Below the pieces are notes generated by a model. The model ran no database searches and was not told the DNA's origin. It saw only the letters and a list, made by a program, of their open reading frames with translations. A stretch of DNA of 64,000 bases from Verrucomicrobiales bacterium (GTDB taxonomy: Bacteria; Verrucomicrobiota; Verrucomicrobiia; Verrucomicrobiales; DEV007). Positions 28,479-39,492 of the stretch are shown one piece after another. The position numbers and the translations under genes are program-made. Numbering within the stretch: the first letter of the stretch is position 1; every line of letters starts with the position of its first letter. Where the stretch lies: positions 1-64,000 of the forward strand of contig JARGNG010000004.1 in the NCBI GenBank assembly GCA_029213265.1, given 5' to 3'.

Positions 28479-30110
28479 TCACTCAGCAGCTTCCCGAATC
28501 AAGACCTCAACTTTCCGGAGAATGACTCCGTGATCATCATCCCCGGCCCGATATCCGGATCGAACAACCTTGGTGACCTCACCGGGCTGATACGGCTGCT
28601 CGATGTATTCGCGAGTGCCCCAACCTTTCTTTCCCAGAATCTGTACTTCCCGTCGTTGCTTCAGTGTGAGCATTGTTCCTACGGGAACGTCATACTCATG
28701 AACTCCCTGATCGCTGAGAATGCGGACGAGTTTTTTGCGGAAGCTCTCCAATTCAGGGAGAGCTTCTTTCATTTTCCGGTTTCGGCGATATCCGGTCAGA
28801 AGCTGATCATAAAATTCGAGTTCGGTGATCAGCTCCGCGTAAATTTCCTGTTCCCGGTCCTTGGCAATGACCATGGATTCGTACCGTTCCGGAATCGCGA
28901 CCTCCGTACCGCGACGGCTGAGGCCCTGGGCACGGCGGACGGCCTCGTCCACTTCCTTCCGGACTTCGGCGAGATCGGAGGTGGTCGCCTCCAGTTCCTT
29001 TTTCCGGTTCCGGTTTTCTTCGACCAGATCACGCTGCTCCTGTTTCAATTCGTTGCAGCGTCTCTGCAATTCCTCCTGCACCCCGTCCCCGAATTTATGC
29101 CAGATCGGTTCGATTCGGTCCAACTCCGCACGAATCTTCAGGCGCGCCATCTCAATCCGTGCCAGATCGCTGTCATCCCCTGCCGAAACCACATTTTCGA
29201 GACTTTCGGGATCAAGCCAGTCTTTCCAGTCGGAGAGAATTGCTCCGCTCATGTCCCGAACTTTTCCGAGGAGGGAATTCAGTCGCTCCTGGAGTGCGGC
29301 GGTCTCCTGCCGGCTCGCTGCCAATTCGGCGTCCCGCACTCCGAGCGTTTCCTGGAGCTGTCCATGAGCGAGCTGCCACTCGTCGCGCTCGGATGCGAAT
29401 TGCGAACGCTGCGCTTCGGTGGTGGAAATGATTCCGTCGCGACGGGTCACCTCAAACTGCAGAGAGGCGATCTGCCCTTCCCGCTCGAGATTACCCTCCC
29501 GTTCCTGGCTCAACTCACGGGAAATCTTCTCGATCCTAGCTTCAGCATCCGCGACATCCCGGGATCGCCGTTCGAGATCGCGCGAGACCGAATCGATTTG
29601 CGTCGACTTCTCCTCCAACTGCTTTCGAACCCGCTCCAGTTCGATTTGCGTCTCCGCCTGTGAACTCTGCGCGAGGTCCCGCTCGTTTGCCAAGGCATCG
29701 ACCTTCGACTGCCAGACCTGCTCTACCTCTTCGGTTGATTGCCTATCAGCAACCGGGATCTGCCCGGTATGATCATCGAGATCCTGAACGTGATCCGGCA
29801 TCACCTCTGCTTCGATGACTCGAAACTCCGAACTGGCAAACCTCACCAAGTCATTTGCTGACAACTCTTCCCGTTCGATTTTTCTACCATTTACAAACGT
29901 TCCGTTGCTGGAATCACAATCAACCAAATTCACCCCGTTCACCCCCGACGACTCCAGCTTGGCATGAAGACTGGATACGGAAATATCGTCCACACAGAGA
30001 TCGTTTGCGCCGGATCTCCCCACCGTATACGAGCCCGGACCCGTCGGAATGGGAAATGACTTTCCGCCGGCGGTCGAAGGGCCGGAAAGAGGTTGTAGGA
30101 AAAGCGGCAT
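28479..30110 (-). CDS. FHA domain, long coiled coil and C-terminal GrpE-like region
   Basis: FHA: YTVGRSGANDLCVDDISVSSLHAKLE...VNLVDCDSSNGTFVNGRKI; coiled coil; C-terminus GVHEYDVPVGTMLTLKQRREVQIL...QPGEVTKVVRSGYRAGDDDHGVILRKVEVLI resembles the GrpE beta domain. Confidence 0.88.
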   Translation of the reverse strand: MPLFLQPLSGPSTAGGKSFPIPTGPGSYTVGRSGANDLCVDDISVSSLHAKLESSGVNGVNLVDCDSSNGTFVNGRKIEREELSANDLVRFASSEFRVIEAEVMPDHVQDLDDHTGQIPVADRQSTEEVEQVWQSKVDALANERDLAQSSQAETQIELERVRKQLEEKSTQIDSVSRDLERRSRDVADAEARIEKISRELSQEREGNLEREGQIASLQFEVTRRDGIISTTEAQRSQFASERDEWQLAHGQLQETLGVRDAELAASRQETAALQERLNSLLGKVRDMSGAILSDWKDWLDPESLENVVSAGDDSDLARIEMARLKIRAELDRIEPIWHKFGDGVQEELQRRCNELKQEQRDLVEENRNRKKELEATTSDLAEVRKEVDEAVRRAQGLSRRGTEVAIPERYESMVIAKDREQEIYAELITELEFYDQLLTGYRRNRKMKEALPELESFRKKLVRILSDQGVHEYDVPVGTMLTLKQRREVQILGKKGWGTREYIEQPYQPGEVTKVVRSGYRAGDDDHGVILRKVEVLIREAAE

Positions 30111-30244
30111 ACTACAGTGCTGATTTCGCATCGGATTGAACCCGCTTCAACGCCAATTTTTCCGTATATAGTTTCATTTTCTATAGCAGGAATCCGGAGC
30201 AAGGTCACGAAATCGAAACTCGCGAAAACAGAAGGTAGTCGATC

Positions 30245-31402
30245 ATGCCGAATCGCCCCTCCTACTTCGCCGCCATTCTGGCGGTTCTATTTTCGCTCTC
30301 CCATGATTCGGCAAACGCAATCATCAACGGTAGCGATCCGGAAGAGAACGAATTTCCATGGATCGCGACGATCGTAAAAAAGGGCAATTTCTCTACGGTT
30401 CCTGTGATCGGAGGCGGAGCACTCCTTGGAGACCAGTGGATTGTAACGACGGCCCACAGCCTCGTTGATGAATCGCCCGCCACCCTTGAAGTCTGGCTTC
30501 AGGCGCCGGATCTGACGGACCTTTCCCGGCGAATTCGCAGAAACATTCTCGCTATCCACCGTCACCCCGACTTCGTCACGACCAACGGAACCAGTCTCAA
30601 TGATGTAGCCATGCTCCTTCTGGACCAGCCGGTCAGCTCCCTTGATCCGGTTCCTTTCGAAACTTCTGAGGATGATTTTTTCGAAATGGATGCGGTGCTT
30701 ACCGCCGGCTGGGGTACGATCGTTCCCGGAGAACCTGCTCCCTCAACTCAACTACAAAAAGCCGGTCTGGAACTGCTGACCCGCGGTGATGCCAATGCAT
30801 TTTACGGAGGCATACTCACGATAGCCCACATTCCCGCGAGAGATCCGCTCGCTCTTTCCATGCCCTGCTTTGGAGACAGCGGAGGGCCCCTCCTCAAAGA
30901 GATCAACGGAGTGGATACCCTGATTGGGCTGGTCAGCTTCGGCCCTTCCGATTGCGACGACCCCTCGATTCCCTCGATCTTCACCAACATCACTGCCTAC
31001 GATGAGTGGATTCAGGATCTCCTCGATGAGACCGCCATCCCCCCCGATATCGGGATTACCGGGAAAGGTCGAAACATTTCGAACGGCGACCGCTCGTCCC
31101 GTTCTGCGGACAACACCGACTTCGGAACATTCCCCACGCGCAGAAGGATAGTCACCAAAGCATTTCGTGCAGAAAATCGAGGGCCCGGACTGCTAACGAT
31201 TCGGGGCGTCACGACATCAGGAAGACTCTTTTCCGTTCGCTCGACACCGGCGAAACTCCTCGCCGCGAGCAGTTCATCGAAGTTTCGCATCCGCTTTCGA
31301 TCTCCCCGCAACCGAAAGCGCGCCCACTCCACCGTGAAGCTTTTCACGAACGACCCGGATGACCCTGTGGTGACCTTCCGGGTAAAGGCGACCGTTCGCT
31401 AG
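30245..31402 (+). CDS. trypsin-like S1 serine protease with C-terminal choice-of-anchor-D-like domain
   Basis: IINGSDPEENEFPW; VTTAHSL; NDVAMLLLD; SMPCFGDSGGPLL; C-terminal PDIGITGKGRNISNGDRSSRSADNTDFGTF...FRAENRGPGLLTIRGV. Confidence 0.92.
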   Translation: MPNRPSYFAAILAVLFSLSHDSANAIINGSDPEENEFPWIATIVKKGNFSTVPVIGGGALLGDQWIVTTAHSLVDESPATLEVWLQAPDLTDLSRRIRRNILAIHRHPDFVTTNGTSLNDVAMLLLDQPVSSLDPVPFETSEDDFFEMDAVLTAGWGTIVPGEPAPSTQLQKAGLELLTRGDANAFYGGILTIAHIPARDPLALSMPCFGDSGGPLLKEINGVDTLIGLVSFGPSDCDDPSIPSIFTNITAYDEWIQDLLDETAIPPDIGITGKGRNISNGDRSSRSADNTDFGTFPTRRRIVTKAFRAENRGPGLLTIRGVTTSGRLFSVRSTPAKLLAASSSSKFRIRFRSPRNRKRAHSTVKLFTNDPDDPVVTFRVKATVR

Positions 31403-31474
31403 CAGTCGCTCCGAATCCCAATCTTCCGCAGACATGGCATTGACGGGAACCACGCATTTTGCCAGATTTCGTAT

Positions 31475-32911
31475 ATGACTGACAAAACTCCCGAATCTTT
31501 CCCCACCCGTCGATCCGCCATCAAAACCGCCGCCGGAGCCTCCGTCCTCGCCGGCGTCGCATTGCCCCACGTTCATGCCCAGGTGAATGACGAAGTAAAG
31601 ATTTCCCTGATCGGATGTGGCGGGCGCGGAACCGGCGCCGTTAAGAATGCCCTTTCCGTTTCCGGAACACTCGGCCCCCTGAAGCTCCACGCCATGGCCG
31701 ATGTGTTTGAGGACAAAATGGCAAAATCCCACGAAACGCTTCTCAAGGATCCCAACGTCGGGGACAAGATCGACGTTCCCGAAGAGCGGCGCTTCATCGG
31801 ATTTGACGGCTATCGCAAGGCGATGGATTCCATGAATCCGGGCGACATTGCCATTCTGACAACGCCGTGTGCATTTCGTTGGCCCATGTTTGAATACGCC
31901 GTCGAAAAGGGTCTCAATGTCTTCATGGAAAAGCCGGTCACGGCGGACGGCTTTGCCTCACGAAAGATTCTCGAGACCAACGAAAAAGCGAAGGCGAAAG
32001 GGCTCAAAGTCGGCGTTGGCTTGATGTGTCGCCACTGCAAATCCCGGAACGAATTAAAAAAGCGGATCGACGACGGCGCGATTGGCGACATCACCTTCAT
32101 GCGGGCCTACCGGATGCAGGGACCCATCGGTTCCTGCTTCACTCCCGTGAACGACACCGACATGAGCGAACTCATGTATCAAATTCGCCGTTTCCACAGC
32201 TTCATCTGGCTCAGCGGCGGTGCCTTCAGTGACTTCAACATCCACGGGATTGACGAAATGTGCATGATCAAGAGTGCCTTCCCGATCGAAGCGAAAGCGG
32301 TCGGAGGGCGCCACTACAAGATGATCGAGATGAACGGCAAGATGGTCGAAGCGGTCGATCAGAATTTCGACAACTACGGCGTTGAATACACCTTTGCGGA
32401 CGGAGCCAAGGCCATGTTCGAAGGTCGCAACATGAAAGGCTGCAACCAGGAGTTTGCCGCTTACGCTCACGGCACGAAAGGTTCCGCAGTCATTTCCTCC
32501 CAGGGACACGTGCCGGCCCGATCCCGCATCTATAAGGATCAGAAAATCGACCTCAACTGGCGCGGCAAGCCGGAGAACCTGGTCTGGTCCTTCCCGACCG
32601 GTGATCGCGGAGCGAGCCTCGAAGGCAACCCGTATGATATCGAGTGGGAAGTTCTCATCGACGCCATTCGCGAGAACAAAGAGCACAACGAGGTCGAGCG
32701 CGGCATCGCTGCCAGCGTCACCACTTCGATGGGCCGAATGGCCGCCCACACCGGGCAAGTCATCACCTACGATCAAATGCTCAACAGCGAGCATGCCATG
32801 TCTCCCAATGTGAAGGAGCTGACTCTCGAATCCGATTCCCCCCTGATGCCCGATGACGAAGGCCGCTACCCGATTCCCGAGCCGGGCATCAAGAAGGATC
32901 GCGAGTACTGA
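31475..32911 (+). CDS. Tat-exported Gfo/Idh/MocA family oxidoreductase
   Basis: Tat signal PTRRSAIKTAAGASVLAGVALPHVHA; ISLIGCGGRGTGAVKNAL; NVFMEKPVTADGFASRKILE; GGAFSDFNIHGIDEMC. Confidence 0.95.
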   Translation: MTDKTPESFPTRRSAIKTAAGASVLAGVALPHVHAQVNDEVKISLIGCGGRGTGAVKNALSVSGTLGPLKLHAMADVFEDKMAKSHETLLKDPNVGDKIDVPEERRFIGFDGYRKAMDSMNPGDIAILTTPCAFRWPMFEYAVEKGLNVFMEKPVTADGFASRKILETNEKAKAKGLKVGVGLMCRHCKSRNELKKRIDDGAIGDITFMRAYRMQGPIGSCFTPVNDTDMSELMYQIRRFHSFIWLSGGAFSDFNIHGIDEMCMIKSAFPIEAKAVGGRHYKMIEMNGKMVEAVDQNFDNYGVEYTFADGAKAMFEGRNMKGCNQEFAAYAHGTKGSAVISSQGHVPARSRIYKDQKIDLNWRGKPENLVWSFPTGDRGASLEGNPYDIEWEVLIDAIRENKEHNEVERGIAASVTTSMGRMAAHTGQVITYDQMLNSEHAMSPNVKELTLESDSPLMPDDEGRYPIPEPGIKKDREY

Positions 32912-32956
32912 TCCAACTCCTGTGCCGGGGGGATTGACTGTCAACATTCATAACCG

Positions 32957-33703
32957 TTGAAACTTCTCTTCCTAGCGCTCATCGCATTCGCGCTCATTCG
33001 CAGCGCAATGCGATTTGGCAGGGATCGTCAGGTCTCGGATCTCCTCTTTTTCTTCTTCTGGCTGACCCTGGGAGCGGCAAATTTCATTGGAGGGCAACTG
33101 CTTCTCGTGATCCCCATCCTATTCCTCGTGGCAGGATCAATCACCAAAACCCGTGTTCCGGATTTGGACCCTCCAGATCCGGACAAGGATGAAAAGGAGA
33201 AAGGCTTTCAACTTTCCGAACCTCCTCCGATGCGTTCTCTCGTCAAGCGGGAGGAGGAAAGCGAACCCGCCCGTGAGTCGGAAGAGGGCCCTGAAGGGGA
33301 TGCCGATCCCGCTGAGGCTCTCAAGCGCATTCCCGAATTTGCAAACGACTGCGTCATTCTGGGAAAAATTCACCACCGGGTGCTCGACTACTCCGCCGCG
33401 AGCCTGGAGGAACTCGATTCCATGATCTCGGAAGTCTATGGGGAAACGCCACCCCTCTTCCCGGAGGTAACCATCATGCAACTGGCGAGCTATACCGGGG
33501 AAACCATCCGAAAGGAGCTCGGCGGAGAGTGGAAACAGGACGAGGACCGTGGGATTTATCTGGACGGAATTTCCGATCCGGAGACGAAGGCCTACCCCTT
33601 CACCAAAGCCAGGAATCGCCTTCTCGAAGGCGAAGGCGATTCCCTCGCGTTTTTCTTTCGTGCCTTGAAGCAAGTCATCGAAAAAGAACACGAAGAGAGA
33701 TAA
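32957..33703 (+). CDS. hypothetical membrane protein (TTG start)
   Basis: Two N-terminal TM segments (LLFFFFWLTLGAANFIGGQLLLVIPILFLVAG), acidic linker, soluble C-terminal domain. Confidence 0.6.
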   Translation: MKLLFLALIAFALIRSAMRFGRDRQVSDLLFFFFWLTLGAANFIGGQLLLVIPILFLVAGSITKTRVPDLDPPDPDKDEKEKGFQLSEPPPMRSLVKREEESEPARESEEGPEGDADPAEALKRIPEFANDCVILGKIHHRVLDYSAASLEELDSMISEVYGETPPLFPEVTIMQLASYTGETIRKELGGEWKQDEDRGIYLDGISDPETKAYPFTKARNRLLEGEGDSLAFFFRALKQVIEKEHEER

Positions 33704-33725
33704 CGCGGCGATTGTCAGAAGGTCG

Positions 33726-33760
33726 CAACAGGGTTAGATGTATCATTCAACCCTGTTGGG
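33726..33760. repeat. inverted repeat AACAGGGTT...AACCCTGTT(GGG)
   Basis: 9-bp inverted repeat (33727-33735/33749-33757) just upstream of dnaG. Confidence 0.6.
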
Positions 33761-33775
33761 TTCCGTTCGCGCCCC

Positions 33776-35677
33776 ATGCCAATCATCTCCCAGGAAACGA
33801 TTCAGAAGATCCTCGACGAGACCGACATCGTTGAGCTGATCCAGGGATATTTTCCGCTGAAACGGGCAGGCACGAACTATCTCGCGCTCTGCCCTTTCCA
33901 CAACGAGAAGACGCCGAGCTTCAACATCAATCCACAGCGGCAGATCTTTCACTGCTTCGGATGCCAGGCGGGAGGTGATGCGATCAAATTCATCATGCTC
34001 TATGACAACCTCCCCTTCCCGGAGGCGGCGAAGAATCTCGCCAACCGGGTCGGGATCACGATCGCGGAGGAAGTCTACGATCCGAAGCAGCAGGCCAAGA
34101 TCAAAGCGCGGGGCGAACTGAAACGGATGCAACGCTCGGCGACAGAATGGTTTCACCGGCTCCTTTTCAAAAGCACCGTTGCCCAACCGGCGAGAGACTA
34201 TCTCAAGTCGCGCGGTTATTCGATGGACGTCTGCCGAAACTGGAAATTCGGTTTTGCGCCGGAAGATCAGCGGTCCTTCTTTGACTGGGCCCGGGAGGAT
34301 GGCTTCACCGTCCCCCAACTGGTCGACGGAGGCCTCGCCAAATGGAGAGATGAGCACAATCCGAACCGGGGGGCCTACTCCTTCTTCCGGCACCGGCTCA
34401 TGTTTCCGGTGAATGACGGAATGGGCGAGCCCATCGCCTTCAGCGGAAGGGTGCTCTCCCCGGACCAGAAGGGCGGAAAATACGTCAACTCCCCCGAGAC
34501 GATTCTCTTCAACAAAAGCAAAAACTTCTTCGGCCTCGACAAAAGCAAGCGCGCCATCATTCGTGAAAAGAAGGCCGTGCTCTTTGAGGGCCAACTCGAC
34601 TTGATCTCCGCTTTTGAATCCGGAATCGAAAACGGGGTGGCCGGCCTGGGAACTGCCCTGACCCAGGATCACGGGCGCATCCTCAAGCGGCACACCGACG
34701 AGGTCGTGCTCTGCTATGATTCGGATACCGCCGGACTGAAAGCAGCCAGCAAAGCATTTCGAATCCTCGCTCCTTCCGGAATGCTGGTCCGGCTCGCACT
34801 TCTGCCGGACGGGGAAGATCCTGACTCCCTCATTCGCACGAGGGGCGCCGATGCGCTGCGGGAAATCATCGATGCCGCACCGGAGTTTTTCGATTTTCAA
34901 ATTGATCGACGCGGGAGTTCGCTCAATCAGGGGCCGCTCCGGGAACGCCTCAATTTTGCCAAAGACCTGGCCGCCGATATGGCATTAATCGAAGACAAAA
35001 TGCTCCAGGACTCCCTCATCAGTCGGGTCACCGTGCGGCTTGGAGTTGGCGAAGACGAAATCCGCAAGCTGGTCCGCAACGAAATGGCGACCCAGGACCG
35101 GATCAAAAAAGCACAAACCCGGCGGGAAGCAGCTGCCAAGAATCGAAGTGGTCCATCGGGTTATGGTGGGCGACCACAGAACGCAGCCGCAGAGCCGGAA
35201 CCGGAACCGGTCACTGAGGAACCGATCAAAATCCAAAGCCGTTCGATCCGTCTTCTCTGCAAAGCTCTTCTCACGAACCGGGAATGCCGCAGCTCCACCT
35301 CCGATTTCCCGATCCCCGGCTTTTTCGAAGATCTTACCGAAACCGATTTTCTCATCGCCGTGTGGAAAGGGAAGTTCGATCCGGAGACACCATCCAGCGT
35401 AAACGCATTCATTGGTATGCTTCCTGCCGCCCAGCAGGCACTTGCTGCAAGTCTGCTCAATGAAGATACCGCAACGATCACCCCGGAACTTGCCAGGGAA
35501 TGCCTCACCGCCCTTCGAAAGCAGAGCATCCAGAACCGGATTGCCGTAACGAAGTCGCAGCTCGGAACTCCCAACTTATCTGGCGATCAGGTAATCCTAC
35601 TAAACAAACAACTCCTTGACCTCAGAGAACAACTACACGACAGTACCCCGGCCTTACCCGATGTAGGCCTCTTTTGA
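33776..35677 (+). CDS. dnaG: DNA primase
   Basis: NYLALCPFHNEKTPSFNINPQRQIFHCFGCQAGGDAIKFIM; GRVLSPDQKGGKYVNSPET; VLFEGQLDLISAFESG; EVVLCYDSDTAGLKAA. Confidence 0.97.
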   Translation: MPIISQETIQKILDETDIVELIQGYFPLKRAGTNYLALCPFHNEKTPSFNINPQRQIFHCFGCQAGGDAIKFIMLYDNLPFPEAAKNLANRVGITIAEEVYDPKQQAKIKARGELKRMQRSATEWFHRLLFKSTVAQPARDYLKSRGYSMDVCRNWKFGFAPEDQRSFFDWAREDGFTVPQLVDGGLAKWRDEHNPNRGAYSFFRHRLMFPVNDGMGEPIAFSGRVLSPDQKGGKYVNSPETILFNKSKNFFGLDKSKRAIIREKKAVLFEGQLDLISAFESGIENGVAGLGTALTQDHGRILKRHTDEVVLCYDSDTAGLKAASKAFRILAPSGMLVRLALLPDGEDPDSLIRTRGADALREIIDAAPEFFDFQIDRRGSSLNQGPLRERLNFAKDLAADMALIEDKMLQDSLISRVTVRLGVGEDEIRKLVRNEMATQDRIKKAQTRREAAAKNRSGPSGYGGRPQNAAAEPEPEPVTEEPIKIQSRSIRLLCKALLTNRECRSSTSDFPIPGFFEDLTETDFLIAVWKGKFDPETPSSVNAFIGMLPAAQQALAASLLNEDTATITPELARECLTALRKQSIQNRIAVTKSQLGTPNLSGDQVILLNKQLLDLREQLHDSTPALPDVGLF

Positions 35678-35698
35678 ATTTCTTCTCCGGAATCGAGT

Positions 35699-37534
<1,836 letters not shown>

Positions 37535-37564
37535 AAAATATTTCTGTAAATTCTGCAACCCGGC

Positions 37565-37978
37565 ATGAAATCCGGTGTTTCCTCCCCTGTCATGGATAAC
37601 TCCGAAAAGAAAGATCCCGTCTGGAACCTGCTCTCACACGCCAGCCATATTGAGCCAGGCCCGTTTTTCTCCCGCAATGTAATTCGGGAGATCCGCCAGA
37701 TGGAATCGACCCGCGGTCGTCTCCAGACCTTCCTTTCTTTCTTTCGCTCTCCTTTTATTTCCGGGGCGGTCGCCGTCGCCACGATCGCAATCGCTTCGAT
37801 TTTCTTTCTGGAGGTCTCGAATCAGAGTCCGTCAGACAACCCGGTAGCAGCGACGGGACTGGATTCCGGCTTTGATCCTGCCACCGAGTTGGAAGCCGTC
37901 GAATATCTCGGCCAACTCATGGCGGTAACAGATCCTGCACAGCTCTCAGACGAAGCGTTTGCGGATTTGTTTTTCTAG
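37565..37978 (+). CDS. hypothetical single-pass membrane protein
   Basis: DPVWNLLSHASHIEPGPFFSRNVIREIRQ, TM FISGAVAVATIAIASIFFLEV; start could be 37565 or 37592. Confidence 0.6.
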   Translation: MKSGVSSPVMDNSEKKDPVWNLLSHASHIEPGPFFSRNVIREIRQMESTRGRLQTFLSFFRSPFISGAVAVATIAIASIFFLEVSNQSPSDNPVAATGLDSGFDPATELEAVEYLGQLMAVTDPAQLSDEAFADLFF

Positions 37979-38107
37979 GATCTCATGCGATCTTAGGGAA
38001 CTGAATTGACCACTCAGCGTATCTCTCACAGAGCAGGGATTTTCCCTAATCTGTGACAACTGATTTCCGTTTCATACGAAACGCAATCAAACCCCTCCTA
38101 TCTACGC

Positions 38108-38917
38108 ATGAAGTCCCGTTCCTCCGCCCCGTTGTCGGCTCTTGTTCCCGCCGTTTCCTGTCTCGCCCTCGTGATTACGCTGGTCGCCTGTACCACGACA
38201 GTGCCCGAGACAGGCCGGAAACAGCTGAATATGATCAGTCCTTCGAAGGAAGCCGCCCTCGGATTATCCGAATTTCAGAAGATTCGAAAAGAGAAACCGA
38301 TTTCGACCAATGCCACCTACAACGCAACCGCTCAGCGGGTCGGCCGGAAACTCTCCCTTGTCATGCCCGTTCCCAATGCCGAATGGGAATTCGTCGTGTT
38401 CGAAGACCCGACTCCCAACGCTTTCGCGCTTCCCGGAGGAAAAGTCGGCATTCACTCGGGCCTGTTTCAAATTACGAAGGACGATGCCGGTCTTGCCGCA
38501 GTGATGGGGCATGAAGTCGCCCATGTCGTGGCCCGCCATTCCGGAGAACGCCTCTCTCAGAACGTAGTCGCCGGCGCCATCGTGACCGGGGCTGGCTACG
38601 CGATGAACCGCGACGGTCGTGATGGAGCGCTCGCCACGGCGGCACTCGGAGGAGGCGCGCTCGTCGCCACGAGAAGTTTTTCCCGGCAGCAGGAATTGGA
38701 GGCCGATCAGATGGGTGCTCTTTTCATGGCCCGCGCCGGCTACGATCCCCGTGAGTCGATCGGTCTCTGGGAGCGATTTGCGGCCTGGAAAAATCAGAAC
38801 GGTCAGGCCTCAAAAATGCCTCAGTTTCTCAGCACCCACCCTGTTGACGAACGCCGCATCACCGAGCTTCGGGCCTACATGCCGAAAGCGATGGCGGAAT
38901 ACAAAGGAGGCCGCTGA
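38108..38917 (+). CDS. M48 family metallopeptidase (lipoprotein-like)
   Basis: Lipobox-like LVACTTT; VMGHEVAHVVARHSGERLSQ (HExxH); RQQELEADQMGALFMARAGYDP. Confidence 0.95.
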   Translation: MKSRSSAPLSALVPAVSCLALVITLVACTTTVPETGRKQLNMISPSKEAALGLSEFQKIRKEKPISTNATYNATAQRVGRKLSLVMPVPNAEWEFVVFEDPTPNAFALPGGKVGIHSGLFQITKDDAGLAAVMGHEVAHVVARHSGERLSQNVVAGAIVTGAGYAMNRDGRDGALATAALGGGALVATRSFSRQQELEADQMGALFMARAGYDPRESIGLWERFAAWKNQNGQASKMPQFLSTHPVDERRITELRAYMPKAMAEYKGGR

Positions 38918-39483
38918 TGGACAAACGGTCCGTCCGTCGCTCCTGCTTTGCCGCGATTAAATCGCTTTCGGCAGAAGAGAAAACGAGGCGATCGGCGGAG
39001 ATCGCTGCCACCATCGAATCCAAGACTGCCTTTAGAGAAGCCAAGGTAATCTTTTCTTATCTCGCTCTCGCGAGCGAGCCGAATCTGGAAGCGCTCGTCG
39101 AACGCCACCCGGAGAAGATCTGGGCTTTCTCCCGGGTTCGGGAAGACGGAAGTCGTCTCTCCTTCCACGAGGTGCGTTCGGGAAAAGGCCTACGCATGGG
39201 AGACTTCGGATTTTTGGAGCCCGATCCGGATCTCTGTCCGGAACGGACGAAGCCCGATCTCGTTCTTGTCCCCGGAGTCGGTTTCGACCCGAACAATCGA
39301 GCGCGGCTGGGACGGGGAAAAGGACACTACGATCGCTTCCTCGGGCCGCTCAAAGCAGCCCCTGAATCCCCCACTGTTTTCGGGATCTGTTTTTCGATTC
39401 AACAAGTCCCGTTGGAACCGGAATCACACGATGTAGCGATGGACGGTCTTATCACCGACGCCGGAGTTTCCTCCGGTTTCTGA
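38917..39483 (+). CDS. 5-formyltetrahydrofolate cyclo-ligase
   Basis: DLVLVPGVGFDPNNRARLGRGKGHYDRFLGPL; overlaps the M48 gene stop (TGATGG). Confidence 0.93.
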   Translation: MDKRSVRRSCFAAIKSLSAEEKTRRSAEIAATIESKTAFREAKVIFSYLALASEPNLEALVERHPEKIWAFSRVREDGSRLSFHEVRSGKGLRMGDFGFLEPDPDLCPERTKPDLVLVPGVGFDPNNRARLGRGKGHYDRFLGPLKAAPESPTVFGICFSIQQVPLEPESHDVAMDGLITDAGVSSGF

Positions 39484-39492
39484 CTCTTCGGT

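Noticed and set aside
28302-29663. 453-aa + strand ORF
   Set aside because: Antisense to the FHA/GrpE-like gene; apparent composition is a complement artefact.
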